Assembly (NCBI GenBank): GCA_016928715.1
Contig: JAFGKG010000072.1
Span: forward strand, 1-48,162
Length of the DNA stretch: 48,162 bases
Direction: 5' to 3'
Origin: Chloroflexia bacterium
GTDB taxonomy: Bacteria > Chloroflexota > Chloroflexia > DTKN01
Shown here: piece after piece, positions 17,320-24,331 of the stretch
How the letters are laid out: every line of letters starts with the position of its first letter
Numbering within the stretch: position 1 is the stretch's first letter
Position numbers and translations under genes: made by a program
The notes under the pieces: generated by a model
What the model saw: only the letters and a program-made list of their open reading frames with translations
What the model was told of the DNA's origin: nothing
Databases searched by the model: none

Positions 17320-18168
17320 TTGGAGAAAAAGGAGCACGAAATCGTCCAAAGAGCCCTGCGCCAGGTCCAGGCCCGGCGCGAGCGCCGCCGGCAGACACTG
17401 GCCCGGCGGGGCCTACTGCTTTTCTGGCCGTTGCTGCTGCTGGGCTTTTTCCTGCTGCCGCTGCCCCTGACGCAGCCCTGGTCGCTGGAGCAGCGGGTCT
17501 GGGCGCTCGTGCACGGTTTCTGCGCGCAGGCGCCTGGCCACATGTTGAGCTTTGGCGGGCGGGAACTGCCGCTCTGCGCCCGCGACAGCGGGCTGTACCT
17601 GGGTGCCTCGTTGGCCATGGCCTACCTGCTGCTGCGGGGGTACGGCTGGGCCGCCGGTCGGCCGGCCCGCTGGTTCTGGCGCGTTTTCGCCCTGGTGGGC
17701 CTGTTCTTTGCCGTGGACGTGCTCAACTCGGTGGCCGGGGACCGCTTTTACGCTTCGATCTATCCGCCGCACAACGCCCTGCGCCTGGCCTCGGGCCTGC
17801 TGCTGGGGATGTGCCTGGCCGTGCCCCTGCTGTGGGCGCTCAGCCTTTCCTTCGCCGCCCGGCAGCCGCAGCGCTCGGTGTTTAACTCGTGGGGGGACTT
17901 GCTGGCGCTCCTGGCCCTGGAGGGGCTGGCCGGCCTGCTGCTGTGGAGCGGCTGGCCGTTTCTGTACGTCCCGCTGACGGTGTTGACGGTGCTGGCCATG
18001 CTGGCCCTGCTGCTGGCCGGTGTTTTCCTCTGGATTTTGCTCGTCACCAAGGGTAAGCAAGTGCTGGAGAGCTGTGGCCAGGTCCTGCCGGCCCTGTTTT
18101 GGGCCAGCGTGATCTCGGCGGCCCTGCTGGCCGGGCTGTCCGCGCTGCGCTACCTGCTTGTCGGCTAG
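17320..18168 (+). CDS. DUF2085 family membrane protein
   Basis: A 282-aa membrane protein with a basic, charged N-terminus (about 30 residues) followed by several hydrophobic helices. The segment HGFCAQAPGHMLSFGGRELP then LCARDSGLYLG matches the DUF2085 signature HxxCxQ...LPLCxRxTGxY. The function is unknown. TTG is the only sensible start, since no ATG occurs before the conserved segment; GGGG lies about 7 nt upstream. It follows the 15700 gene closely. Its TAG stop lies in CTAG, which is also the stop of the convergent DUF402 gene. Confidence 0.8.
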   Translation: MEKKEHEIVQRALRQVQARRERRRQTLARRGLLLFWPLLLLGFFLLPLPLTQPWSLEQRVWALVHGFCAQAPGHMLSFGGRELPLCARDSGLYLGASLAMAYLLLRGYGWAAGRPARWFWRVFALVGLFFAVDVLNSVAGDRFYASIYPPHNALRLASGLLLGMCLAVPLLWALSLSFAARQPQRSVFNSWGDLLALLALEGLAGLLLWSGWPFLYVPLTVLTVLAMLALLLAGVFLWILLVTKGKQVLESCGQVLPALFWASVISAALLAGLSALRYLLVG

Positions 18169-18677
18169 TCCTGGCGCAGTTCGGCCGGCGGATCCTGAAA
18201 GAGCGGCCCGTTCTCCCGCAGGTCCTGGATGAGGCTGTCCAGGGCCGCGCGGGCCTTTTTGACCAGGGAGGGGGGCATGGCCAGGACGACGCGCTGCTCG
18301 AATTCCTCCTCGTCCAGGATGACATAGTCCCCGTCCGGCCAGGCCCACAGGTCCATATCCAGGTCGGTGTAGCGGATGGTCGCCCCATCAAAGTTGATGG
18401 GGGTGCAGAGATTGGCGTACCAGCCCTTGAGTTGTCCCTGTTCGTCGTGCAGGCTAAAGATGTTGTACCAGCGGTCGAACCAATAGCGCTCGCTGAATAC
18501 GTCGCTCAACTCGATCTGGACAAAGTCCAGATCGACGGCCTTTTTCGGGGGTCCCCGCAGGATGAGCAGGTGGGGCGATTGGTAGATCAGTCTAGCCGTC
18601 CATCCCGTTTTGGGTTGGCCGTCGGCGTAACGCGGGCGGACTTGGATGGGGGAACCGAGGGGTGGAATCTGGCTCAT
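18165..18677 (-). CDS. DUF402 family protein (nucleotide phosphatase-like)
   Basis: A 170-aa soluble protein. The core RYWFDRWYNIFSLHDEQGQL, GWYANLCTPINF and YTDLDMDLWAWPDG matches DUF402, whose studied members hydrolyse nucleoside tri-/diphosphates (Ntdp) or bind RNA. The acidic DLDMDL cluster fits metal binding. AGGAG lies 7 nt before the ATG. It follows the P-loop gene at 18744-19466 with a 66-bp gap and probably belongs to the same transcript. The substrate is not assignable. Confidence 0.8.
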   Translation of the reverse strand: MSQIPPLGSPIQVRPRYADGQPKTGWTARLIYQSPHLLILRGPPKKAVDLDFVQIELSDVFSERYWFDRWYNIFSLHDEQGQLKGWYANLCTPINFDGATIRYTDLDMDLWAWPDGDYVILDEEEFEQRVVLAMPPSLVKKARAALDSLIQDLRENGPLFQDPPAELRQD

Positions 18678-18743
18678 GGTTAGTCTCCTGCAATGGGGGC
18701 GGCGAGGGGCCTTTCAGCCGATCATTTTAGCCCAGTCGGAGTA

Positions 18744-19466
18744 TCAGCGGGCCCGGGTTAGATCCCACAGCGTTCTCAGCGCCGTGCCATAGCGCTCGTC
18801 CAAGACGGTGGGGTCGGTGCTTTCCGGCTCGTTGTCCATGGTGACATAGGGAACGTGGGCGCCGCCTATGTCGAGATAGCCGGCCGGAGCGGGGGCCAGC
18901 TCGGACCAATCATCGAGGCTATAGACCCGCTCCATGGCCTCGCGGGAGACCATGTGGGTGAGGATGCCGGCCTTGCGTTTTTCGTCGTAGCGGGCAATGT
19001 TGCGCCGCCAGGACTCTTTAAACGAGACGGCAATGTAGAGGATGGCGCTGCGGGCCAGGATCGGCGGGTCGATGTTCTCCAGAGCGCGGCGATAGCCCTG
19101 CTCGGTGCCCCGGGCGAACTCGATCAGCATAGTGTGGTCCTGATAGAGTGTGGGCTGCTTTAGGCATTTGCGGACGGCCCGGTTGATGCGGTCGATGAGC
19201 AGGTACCAGATGACCGACTCGGAGGTCTCGTAGCCGCCTGGATCGATGGGCTGGGAGTAGATCCGGGGCCGGCCATGGGCCTCTCTCACATCATCGTCCA
19301 GAAAATAGTCCCAGAGAAAGACAAAATCGTCCACGATGTGGAGGCGGCCCAGGTGGTAGCGCTCCCGACGGTCTCGGTCGTCCTGGTGCTGCATATAATC
19401 GATGAACTCGGATTTACCACAGGCCGGCCGACCCAGCACAAAGAGATGTTCGAAATGTCCCGCCAT
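18744..19466 (-). CDS. P-loop NTPase/kinase-like protein of unknown function
   Basis: A 240-aa protein. The Walker A motif GRPACGKS is at residues 12-19, directly after a hydrophobic strand (HLFVLG). Acidic pairs (HIVDDFVFLWDYFLDDD) follow. A nucleoside/adenylate-kinase-like fold is plausible but unproven. AGGAG lies 7 nt before the ATG at 19466. The open frame runs on upstream as an Ala/Pro/Arg-rich shadow of the zinc-ribbon gene and was not used. It lies between the zinc-ribbon and DUF402 genes. Confidence 0.7.
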   Translation of the reverse strand: MAGHFEHLFVLGRPACGKSEFIDYMQHQDDRDRRERYHLGRLHIVDDFVFLWDYFLDDDVREAHGRPRIYSQPIDPGGYETSESVIWYLLIDRINRAVRKCLKQPTLYQDHTMLIEFARGTEQGYRRALENIDPPILARSAILYIAVSFKESWRRNIARYDEKRKAGILTHMVSREAMERVYSLDDWSELAPAPAGYLDIGGAHVPYVTMDNEPESTDPTVLDERYGTALRTLWDLTRAR

Positions 19467-19504
19467 GTGTTCGCTCCTATCTGTTTTTGTCAAGGGTACA
19501 TCTC

Positions 19505-19560
19505 GTAGGGGCGACGCATGCGTCGCCCTACAGGTCCATTTATATCCTTTGCGGCGGCCC
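19505..19560. repeat. GTAGGGGCG-type palindromic repeat, intergenic copy
   Basis: The palindrome GTAGGGGCGACGC-AT-GCGTCGCCCTAC spans 19505-19531, with one C missing from the right arm. It is followed by a flank ending GCGGCGGCCCC (19551-19561) that matches the flanks of the copies near 6451 and 47370. It lies between the zinc-ribbon and P-loop genes. Confidence 0.85.
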
Positions 19561-19582
19561 CGAGGGCCACGTTGGCAGCGTC

Positions 19583-20290
19583 CTAGAGCGAGGTCACGTA
19601 GAGGATCCGGCCGCAGGTCTCGCAGCGGACTAGCTCGTCCCCCAGCAGGGCGGCTTTGCGGGTCAACAGGGCGACTTCCAGATGGCAGCCCTCGCAGGTA
19701 CTGCCCTGCACGCGGGCCACGGCCTGCCCGAGCGTCCGGCGCAGTTGCTCGTACCGGTCCAGGGCGGGGGAGGGGATCGATTCCACCTGTTCCGTCCGCC
19801 GGTGCTGCAACTGCTCGATCTGCTCCGAGATTTGCGCCTCCTGGTGAGCCGCTTGTTGTCGGCCGGCCTCGAGTTCCTCCAGGGCCTGCCCTTCCTCTCG
19901 TTCCAGTCCCTGCAGGGCGACCTTTTGCTCGTCCACCTCCAGCAAGAGTTCCAGGATCTGGTCCTCGACGGCGCTCTTTTGTTGGCGCAGTTGCTCGATC
20001 TCGGCCTGCAGGGCGCTGGCCTCCTTGGGGGAGCGGATGGCATTGCTGTAGAGGCGCTGCTGCATCTTTTGCAGGCGGCTTTCCATGTCCTGTAGATCGA
20101 GCTCCAGTTGGCGCAACTGGACCTGCTGCTGTTGGAGTTCCTGCCGGCGGTGGGCAAAGCTCTCGCGGGCCTGGGACAGGCTTTGGGCTCGCTTTTGGCG
20201 GTGGGCGGCCCATTCTTTTAGCCGCTCCTCTCGTGCCGCGATCTCGTCGTCGATCTGCTGCAACTGCCAGAGCTGTTCAACGGGACGCAT
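19583..20290 (-). CDS. Coiled-coil protein with C4 zinc ribbon (DUF164/CdsZ-like)
   Basis: A 235-aa protein that is almost wholly coiled coil in residues 1-180, rich in Gln, Glu, Leu and Arg. It ends in a C4 zinc ribbon, CEGCHLEV...CETCGRILYV. The family (DUF164, zf-RING_7) includes Chlamydia CdsZ and Helicobacter FlgZ/HP0958, which act as adaptors or RNA-binding factors; the bacterial role here is unknown. The ATG at 20290 was chosen for the AGGAG 6 nt upstream; the longer frame begins before a usable site. The promoter is at 20342-20370. Confidence 0.85.
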   Translation of the reverse strand: MRPVEQLWQLQQIDDEIAAREERLKEWAAHRQKRAQSLSQARESFAHRRQELQQQQVQLRQLELDLQDMESRLQKMQQRLYSNAIRSPKEASALQAEIEQLRQQKSAVEDQILELLLEVDEQKVALQGLEREEGQALEELEAGRQQAAHQEAQISEQIEQLQHRRTEQVESIPSPALDRYEQLRRTLGQAVARVQGSTCEGCHLEVALLTRKAALLGDELVRCETCGRILYVTSL

Positions 20291-20341
20291 GCTTTGCTCC
20301 TGGGTGTGTCGGGGAGGTCCATCCTTTTCCATCGCCTGTGT

Positions 20342-20370
20342 AGTATAGCACAGAAGGGAATGAGGCGCAA
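20342..20370 (-). promoter_or_regulatory. Promoter of the zinc-ribbon operon
   Basis: On the minus strand: TTGCGC (20370-20365), 17 bp, TATACT (20347-20342) preceded by TGC. Divergent from the cupin promoter, with 10 bp between the two -35 boxes. Confidence 0.72.
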
Positions 20371-20380
20371 GAGGCTCTTC

Positions 20381-20409
20381 TTGACAGACCCACTGGCGCC
20401 CATTATACT
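20381..20409 (+). promoter_or_regulatory. Promoter of the cupin gene
   Basis: Perfect TTGACA (20381-20386), 17 bp, TATACT (20404-20409). The leader of about 80 nt ends at the AAGGAGG of the cupin gene. Confidence 0.8.
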
Positions 20410-20498
20410 AGAGCCGTTCGCCGGCTCCAAGTTTTTGCAAAGGCCGGCGGCAAGGCGGATTGGAGCGATGAGAGTTTTTATTGTTCAAGGAGGAACAC

Positions 20499-20858
20499 AT
20501 GCCGGCCAAGGTGGTGCATTACAGCGAGGTGCGAGAGGAGGCGGTGCCCGATCTGGAGGGGGTAACCGTACGCTGGGTGATTTCCAAGGATGACGGCGCG
20601 CCCCACTTTGCCATGCGCGTCTTTGAGCTGCAGCCGGGCTGTCGCACGCCCCAGCACGCGCATTGGTGGGAGCACGAGGTCTTTGTCCTGGAAGGACAGG
20701 GCTGGCTCTGGACCGAGGAGGGGGAATACCGCGTGCAGGCCGGAACCGTGGCCTACGTGCCCGGCGACCTGGAGCACCAGTTCCGCAACCAGGGAGAGGG
20801 CGTCCTGCGCTTTATCTGCCTGGTGCCGCACCCCGAACTGGAGGGTTGGGCCAATTAG
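20499..20858 (+). CDS. Single-domain cupin protein
   Basis: A 119-aa cupin_2 protein. Motif 1 is HAHWWEHEVFVLEGQG, with likely metal ligands H53, H55 and E60; motif 2 is VPGDLEHQFRNQG, with H93. The fold binds a divalent metal and often a small molecule, but the activity is unknown. The ATG at 20499 has AAGGAGG 5 nt upstream, which rules out the TTG at 20481. It is a monocistronic unit with its own strong promoter, ending 5 bp before the convergent rdgB stop. Confidence 0.88.
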   Translation: MPAKVVHYSEVREEAVPDLEGVTVRWVISKDDGAPHFAMRVFELQPGCRTPQHAHWWEHEVFVLEGQGWLWTEEGEYRVQAGTVAYVPGDLEHQFRNQGEGVLRFICLVPHPELEGWAN

Positions 20859-20863
20859 CCCGC

Positions 20864-21457
20864 TTATACCAGGATATCCCGCAGCAGCGCCCGCGCCTTC
20901 TGCGCCGCCCGGGCGCGGTGGCTGATCTCGTTCTTTTCCTCCGCCGGCAGTTCGGCCATGGTGCGGCCCCGCTCCGGCAGTAGAAAGACCGGATCGTAGC
21001 CAAATCCGCTTCCGCCGCGCGGCGCCTCGATAATGTGTCCCTCGCAGGTGCCCTCGCAGGTTTGGACCGTCCCGGCGGGCCCGGCGATGGCGATGACGCA
21101 GCGAAAGCGGGCCGTGCGTCGTTCCGGGGGGACGTCGGCCAGGCGCTCCAGCAGCAGTTGGTAGCGGTCCCGGTCGCTGCCGCCGTCGTAGCGGGCCGAG
21201 CGCAGGCCGGGGGCGCCGTCGAGGGCGTCCACCTCCAGCCCCGAGTCGTCGGCCAGGCTGAGCAGGCCGCTGGCCCGGGCAAAGGCCCGCGCCTTGAGGG
21301 CGGCGTTCTCGGCATAGCTCTGGCCGCTTTCTTCCACCTCTAGTTCCAGACCGAGTTCGGCCGGCGTGACCAGCTCGATCGGGAGGCCGGCCAGGAGGGC
21401 GCGGTATTCGCGTAGCTTGCCCGGGTTGTTGGTGGCCAGCAGCAGGCGTGTTTTCAT
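20864..21457 (-). CDS. rdgB: dITP/XTP pyrophosphatase RdgB (HAM1 family)
   Basis: A 197-aa house-cleaning enzyme that hydrolyses dITP, XTP and related non-canonical purine nucleotides to monophosphates. Motifs are [10 protein letters not shown] (5-14), [17 protein letters not shown] (68 onward), [10 protein letters not shown] and [11 protein letters not shown]. An ATG at 21457 with AGGAG about 6 nt upstream allows separate translation at normal family length. Its frame is also open without a stop all the way to the trmD start, so a TrmD-RdgB fusion is equally possible. It is the last gene of the XPB operon. Confidence 0.92.
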   Translation of the reverse strand: MKTRLLLATNNPGKLREYRALLAGLPIELVTPAELGLELEVEESGQSYAENAALKARAFARASGLLSLADDSGLEVDALDGAPGLRSARYDGGSDRDRYQLLLERLADVPPERRTARFRCVIAIAGPAGTVQTCEGTCEGHIIEAPRGGSGFGYDPVFLLPERGRTMAELPAEEKNEISHRARAAQKARALLRDILV

Positions 21458-22336
21458 CGAGTCTCCTGCTTCGCAAATAGACCTTCCCGTAGGGGCGCCG
21501 GCGATCCAACGATTCAAAGAATCGCCGGATCGTTGCGTCGCCCCTACAGTGCCAGTTTCGTCATGGGTGGTGCCCCTTGGGGCGTGACCGACTTTTTCGA
21601 CAGTCCTGCCCTTGTCCCAGCCCAGCTCGTGCAGCAGTCGGCGGTCCTGTTCGTTCAGACGGGCTCGGTCCAACAGATCGGGCCGGCGCTCCAGAGTGCG
21701 CCGCAGGGCCTGTTGGCGGCGCCAGTGGGCGATGTTGGCGTGGTGGCCGGAGAGCAGGACCTCTGGTACGGAGAGCCCGGCGAATTCGGCCGGCCGGGTA
21801 TAGTGCGGTTGTTCCAGCAGGCCCTGCTGGTGGGATTCCTGGTCCAGCGAGGCCGTCTCGAGGACGCCGGGCAGCAGGCGCACGATGCCGTCGATCAGCA
21901 CCATGGCCGGCAGTTCCCCGCCGGTCAGCACATAGTCCCCCAGCGAGATCTCGCGGTCGACGTAGAGCAGGCGGATTCGTTCATCCAGCCCCTCATAGTG
22001 GCCGCAGAGCAGGACCAGGCGGGGATAGCGGGACAGTTCCCGCAGCATTTCCTGGTCCAGGAGCTGCCCCTGGGGGCTTAGTAGGATCACGGGGGCGGGT
22101 TGGCCTAGGGACCAGACCGCTTGGACGGCCGCGCCGACGGGTTCGACCTTGAGCACCATGCCGGGTCCACCGCCGTAGGGATAGTCGTCCACGGTGCGGT
22201 GGCGGTCGCGGGCCCAGTCGCGGATATTGTGCAGGCAGATTTGCACCTGGCCCTGCTGTCTGGCCCGGCCAACGATGCTCTCGTCCAACGGGCCGGCAAA
22301 CATGTCCGGGAAAAGAGTCAGCACGTCAATGCGCAT
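20864..22336 (-). CDS. trmD: tRNA (guanine37-N1)-methyltransferase TrmD, frame continuous into RdgB
   Basis: TrmD methylates G37 of tRNAs using SAM through a trefoil-knot fold. Motifs are [49 protein letters not shown] and [21 protein letters not shown]. The natural TrmD domain ends near residue 240, but no stop follows: the frame runs through a palindromic repeat (21489-21547) and the whole of RdgB, giving 490 aa. Either a fusion is made, or TrmD carries a long tail with rdgB re-initiated internally. The ATG at 22336 (after GAGGAG) overlaps the GHMP kinase end by 11 bp, suggesting translational coupling. Confidence 0.9.
   Translation of the reverse strand: MRIDVLTLFPDMFAGPLDESIVGRARQQGQVQICLHNIRDWARDRHRTVDDYPYGGGPGMVLKVEPVGAAVQAVWSLGQPAPVILLSPQGQLLDQEMLRELSRYPRLVLLCGHYEGLDERIRLLYVDREISLGDYVLTGGELPAMVLIDGIVRLLPGVLETASLDQESHQQGLLEQPHYTRPAEFAGLSVPEVLLSGHHANIAHWRRQQALRRTLERRPDLLDRARLNEQDRRLLHELGWDKGRTVEKVGHAPRGTTHDETGTVGATQRSGDSLNRWIAGAPTGRSICEAGDSMKTRLLLATNNPGKLREYRALLAGLPIELVTPAELGLELEVEESGQSYAENAALKARAFARASGLLSLADDSGLEVDALDGAPGLRSARYDGGSDRDRYQLLLERLADVPPERRTARFRCVIAIAGPAGTVQTCEGTCEGHIIEAPRGGSGFGYDPVFLLPERGRTMAELPAEEKNEISHRARAAQKARALLRDILV
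21489..21547. repeat. GTAGGGGCG-type palindromic repeat at the trmD-rdgB junction
   Basis: The arms are GTAGGGGCG (21489-21497) and CGTCGCCCCTAC (to 21547). The interior is itself an imperfect palindrome (GATCC..CGATT with AATCG..GGATC). It has no stop codon in the trmD frame. Confidence 0.85.
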
Positions 22337-23354
22337 TGCTCTCCTCGTCGACCTGCCAGGTCTGCAGGCCGCGCAGGTCAAAGTTAAAGGGCACCACCTG
22401 TCCGCCGGCCTCCTCCAGGGCTTGGGCGATGCGGTGCTTGCGTTCAAAGGGGCAGAGCAGCAGCAGGTAGCCGCCGCCGCCGGCCCCCAGGAGCTTGCCG
22501 CCGATGGCCCCGGCCTGCCGGCCGGCCTGGTAGAGGGCCTCGATCTCTGGGTTGCTGATGCCGTCGGCCAGGCGCTGTTTGTGCTGCCAGCCCTGGTGGA
22601 GCAGCCGGCCAAATTCGTCCAGGCGGCCTTTGAGCAGGGCGTTCTTGGCGGCCAGGGTCAGGGCCTTGATCTCGTCCAGGGCGGCCACTACCTCCTCGCG
22701 CTTGCGCACGTAACCGTCGATCTGGCGGTCCAGGATGCGCGCCGAGAGCCGGGTGCGGCCGGTGTAACAGAGCAGCAGGCGGTAGTGCAGTTCGTCCAGG
22801 GTGGCCCGCTTGATGCGCAGCGGGTTGACCACCGTTTCCTTTCCCAGGAATTCGATAAAGTTAAAGCCGCCAAAGGTGGCCGCGAACTGGTCCTGCCAGC
22901 CGCCCTGTACACCCAGCTCGACGCGCTCGATCTGGTAGGCCAACTGGGCGATCTCGTAATCGCCCAGCGAGCGCCCCTGCCAGTGCAAAAAGGCCCCGAT
23001 CAGGGCGACGACCACGGTCGAAGAGGCTCCCAGCCCCGATCCCGGCGGCGCGTCGGTATGCAAAAAGAGTTCCATTCCCTCCCCATAGCCCAGCGTGCGG
23101 ACGACGGCCTTGACCAGGTCCAGCTCGCCGTCGTAGGGCAGCTTTTCGTCAACGTTGTACTTGGCCACCACGTCATAGTCCAGCGATTCGACCCGGATCT
23201 GACCATTGCGGCGGGGGATCAGGGTGGCGTAGGCGTATTTGTCGATGGTGGCCGAGAGCACGGTCCCGCCGCGTTCCTGGGGGTAGGGCTCGACGTCGGT
23301 GCCACCGCCGGCAAAGCTGATGCGCAAGGGGGCACGGCTTCGTATCATCATCAT
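22326..23354 (-). CDS. GHMP-family sugar kinase (HddA-like heptose/fucose kinase type)
   Basis: A 342-aa GHMP kinase. The N-terminal motif is [18 protein letters not shown], the ATP-binding motif is [10 protein letters not shown] (103-112), and the C-terminal motif is [14 protein letters not shown] (about 290). The whole resembles D-glycero-D-manno-heptose 7-phosphate kinase (HddA) and related sugar kinases; the exact sugar is uncertain. There are three tandem ATG codons (23354, 23351, 23348), and AGGAG lies 5 nt before the first. It sits within the XPB operon, 8 bp after the FGE-fold gene and overlapping trmD. It might supply an activated sugar for the glycan genes; that is inference. Confidence 0.82.
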   Translation of the reverse strand: MMMIRSRAPLRISFAGGGTDVEPYPQERGGTVLSATIDKYAYATLIPRRNGQIRVESLDYDVVAKYNVDEKLPYDGELDLVKAVVRTLGYGEGMELFLHTDAPPGSGLGASSTVVVALIGAFLHWQGRSLGDYEIAQLAYQIERVELGVQGGWQDQFAATFGGFNFIEFLGKETVVNPLRIKRATLDELHYRLLLCYTGRTRLSARILDRQIDGYVRKREEVVAALDEIKALTLAAKNALLKGRLDEFGRLLHQGWQHKQRLADGISNPEIEALYQAGRQAGAIGGKLLGAGGGGYLLLLCPFERKHRIAQALEEAGGQVVPFNFDLRGLQTWQVDEESNAH

Positions 23355-23362
23355 CGGGGCTC

Positions 23363-24331
23363 CTATTCTTGGATAGGGACGATGCAGCGAAAGCCCACGT
23401 AGGCGCTGCGGTCCGGGGGGGCATTCCAGGCGCGGTGGGCGCTGCGGCCGGCCCAGGTGCCGACGTTCCAGGCCCCGCCGCGCAGGACGCGGTAGGGGCC
23501 CGGCTCGGGGCCGGTGGGGTTCTGGTAGGTCGAACGGGCATAGTAGGTCTCGTCGTAGGTGTCGGCCACCCATTCCCAGGCGTTGCCGGCCAGGTCCAGG
23601 GCCCGGCACCAACTGGCCCCCTGGGCAAAGCTGCCCACCGGCGCGCTGGCGGCGTAGCCATCGTCGCAGCCGTCGGCGAAATTGCCCCAGCCGCATTCGA
23701 ACTGGTTGCCCCAGGGGTAGATCAGGCCGGCCGGCCCGCGGGCGGCGTACTCCCACTGGGCCTCGCTGGGCAGTTGCCCTCCGACCCAGCGGCAGTAGGC
23801 GGTCGCCCCGTACCAAGAGACCCCCGTCACCGGGTGCGCGGCATAGCCCTCCCGGGGCTGGAACAGGTCGCCGACCGCCTCGATCTGCGCCTGCGGGGAG
23901 GCCAGGTCCAGCCAGGGCACCCCGCCCTCGACCTGGTTGCCGCGGTGGCTCAAAAAGATGGCGAACTGGGCGTTGCTGACCTCCGTCCGGTCCAGCCAGA
24001 AGGCGTTCACATAGACCTCGTGGGGTGGGAGTTCGTCGGTGAACCAATCGCGCTGGCAGTCGGCGCAGGACTGCAGCACGTCTACCACGTCGGCCTCGCT
24101 GCTGCCCATGAGGAATTCGCCGGCCGGCACATAGACCAGGACCATGTGGTCCACCGCGCGGGTCTGGGTGATGCCCGGCAGTGGGGTGGGGCTGGGCACG
24201 GGCGTGGCCGTGGGTGGGATGGTCGGCCAGGGGGTCGGCGTGGGGCTGGGCACGGGTGACGGGCCGCAGGCCGCCAGGAAGGCCAGCAGCAGGATGAGTA
24301 TGGCGGGGAATCGTCTTGCCGGAGGTCTCAT
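23363..24331 (-). CDS. FGE-sulfatase-fold lipoprotein without the catalytic Cys pair
   Basis: A 322-aa lipoprotein with signal peptide and lipobox LAAC (C22), then a Thr/Pro/Ser-rich linker (about 23-52). The FGE/SUMF1 domain (60-322) contains VPAGEFLMGSS, VSWYGATAYCRWVGGQLPSEAQWEYAARG and GNAWEWVADTY. The C-terminal RVLRGGAWNVGTWAGRSAHR lacks the Cys pair that true formylglycine-generating enzymes carry here, so formylglycine synthesis is unlikely and a binding or scaffold role is more probable. The start overlaps the upstream stop as ATGA. Confidence 0.85.
   Translation of the reverse strand: MRPPARRFPAILILLLAFLAACGPSPVPSPTPTPWPTIPPTATPVPSPTPLPGITQTRAVDHMVLVYVPAGEFLMGSSEADVVDVLQSCADCQRDWFTDELPPHEVYVNAFWLDRTEVSNAQFAIFLSHRGNQVEGGVPWLDLASPQAQIEAVGDLFQPREGYAAHPVTGVSWYGATAYCRWVGGQLPSEAQWEYAARGPAGLIYPWGNQFECGWGNFADGCDDGYAASAPVGSFAQGASWCRALDLAGNAWEWVADTYDETYYARSTYQNPTGPEPGPYRVLRGGAWNVGTWAGRSAHRAWNAPPDRSAYVGFRCIVPIQE

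Noticed and set aside
18724-18729. TAAAAT as a -10 box for the DUF402 gene (minus strand)
   Set aside because: No TTG-type -35 lies 16-18 bp upstream, so it was not called a promoter.
19488-19493. TTGACA (minus strand) as a -35 for the P-loop gene
   Set aside because: With a 17-bp spacer the -10 would be ACACAT overlapping the start codon, which is implausible.
19467-20213. Upstream extension of the P-loop gene's frame
   Set aside because: The extension is Pro/Arg/Gly-rich, reads over the zinc-ribbon gene and a repeat, and the ATG at 19466 has a good AGGAG.
22194-23402. A 402-aa plus-strand frame opposite the GHMP kinase
   Set aside because: Antisense to a gene with three GHMP motifs; Gly/Gln/Val-rich with no recognisable domain.
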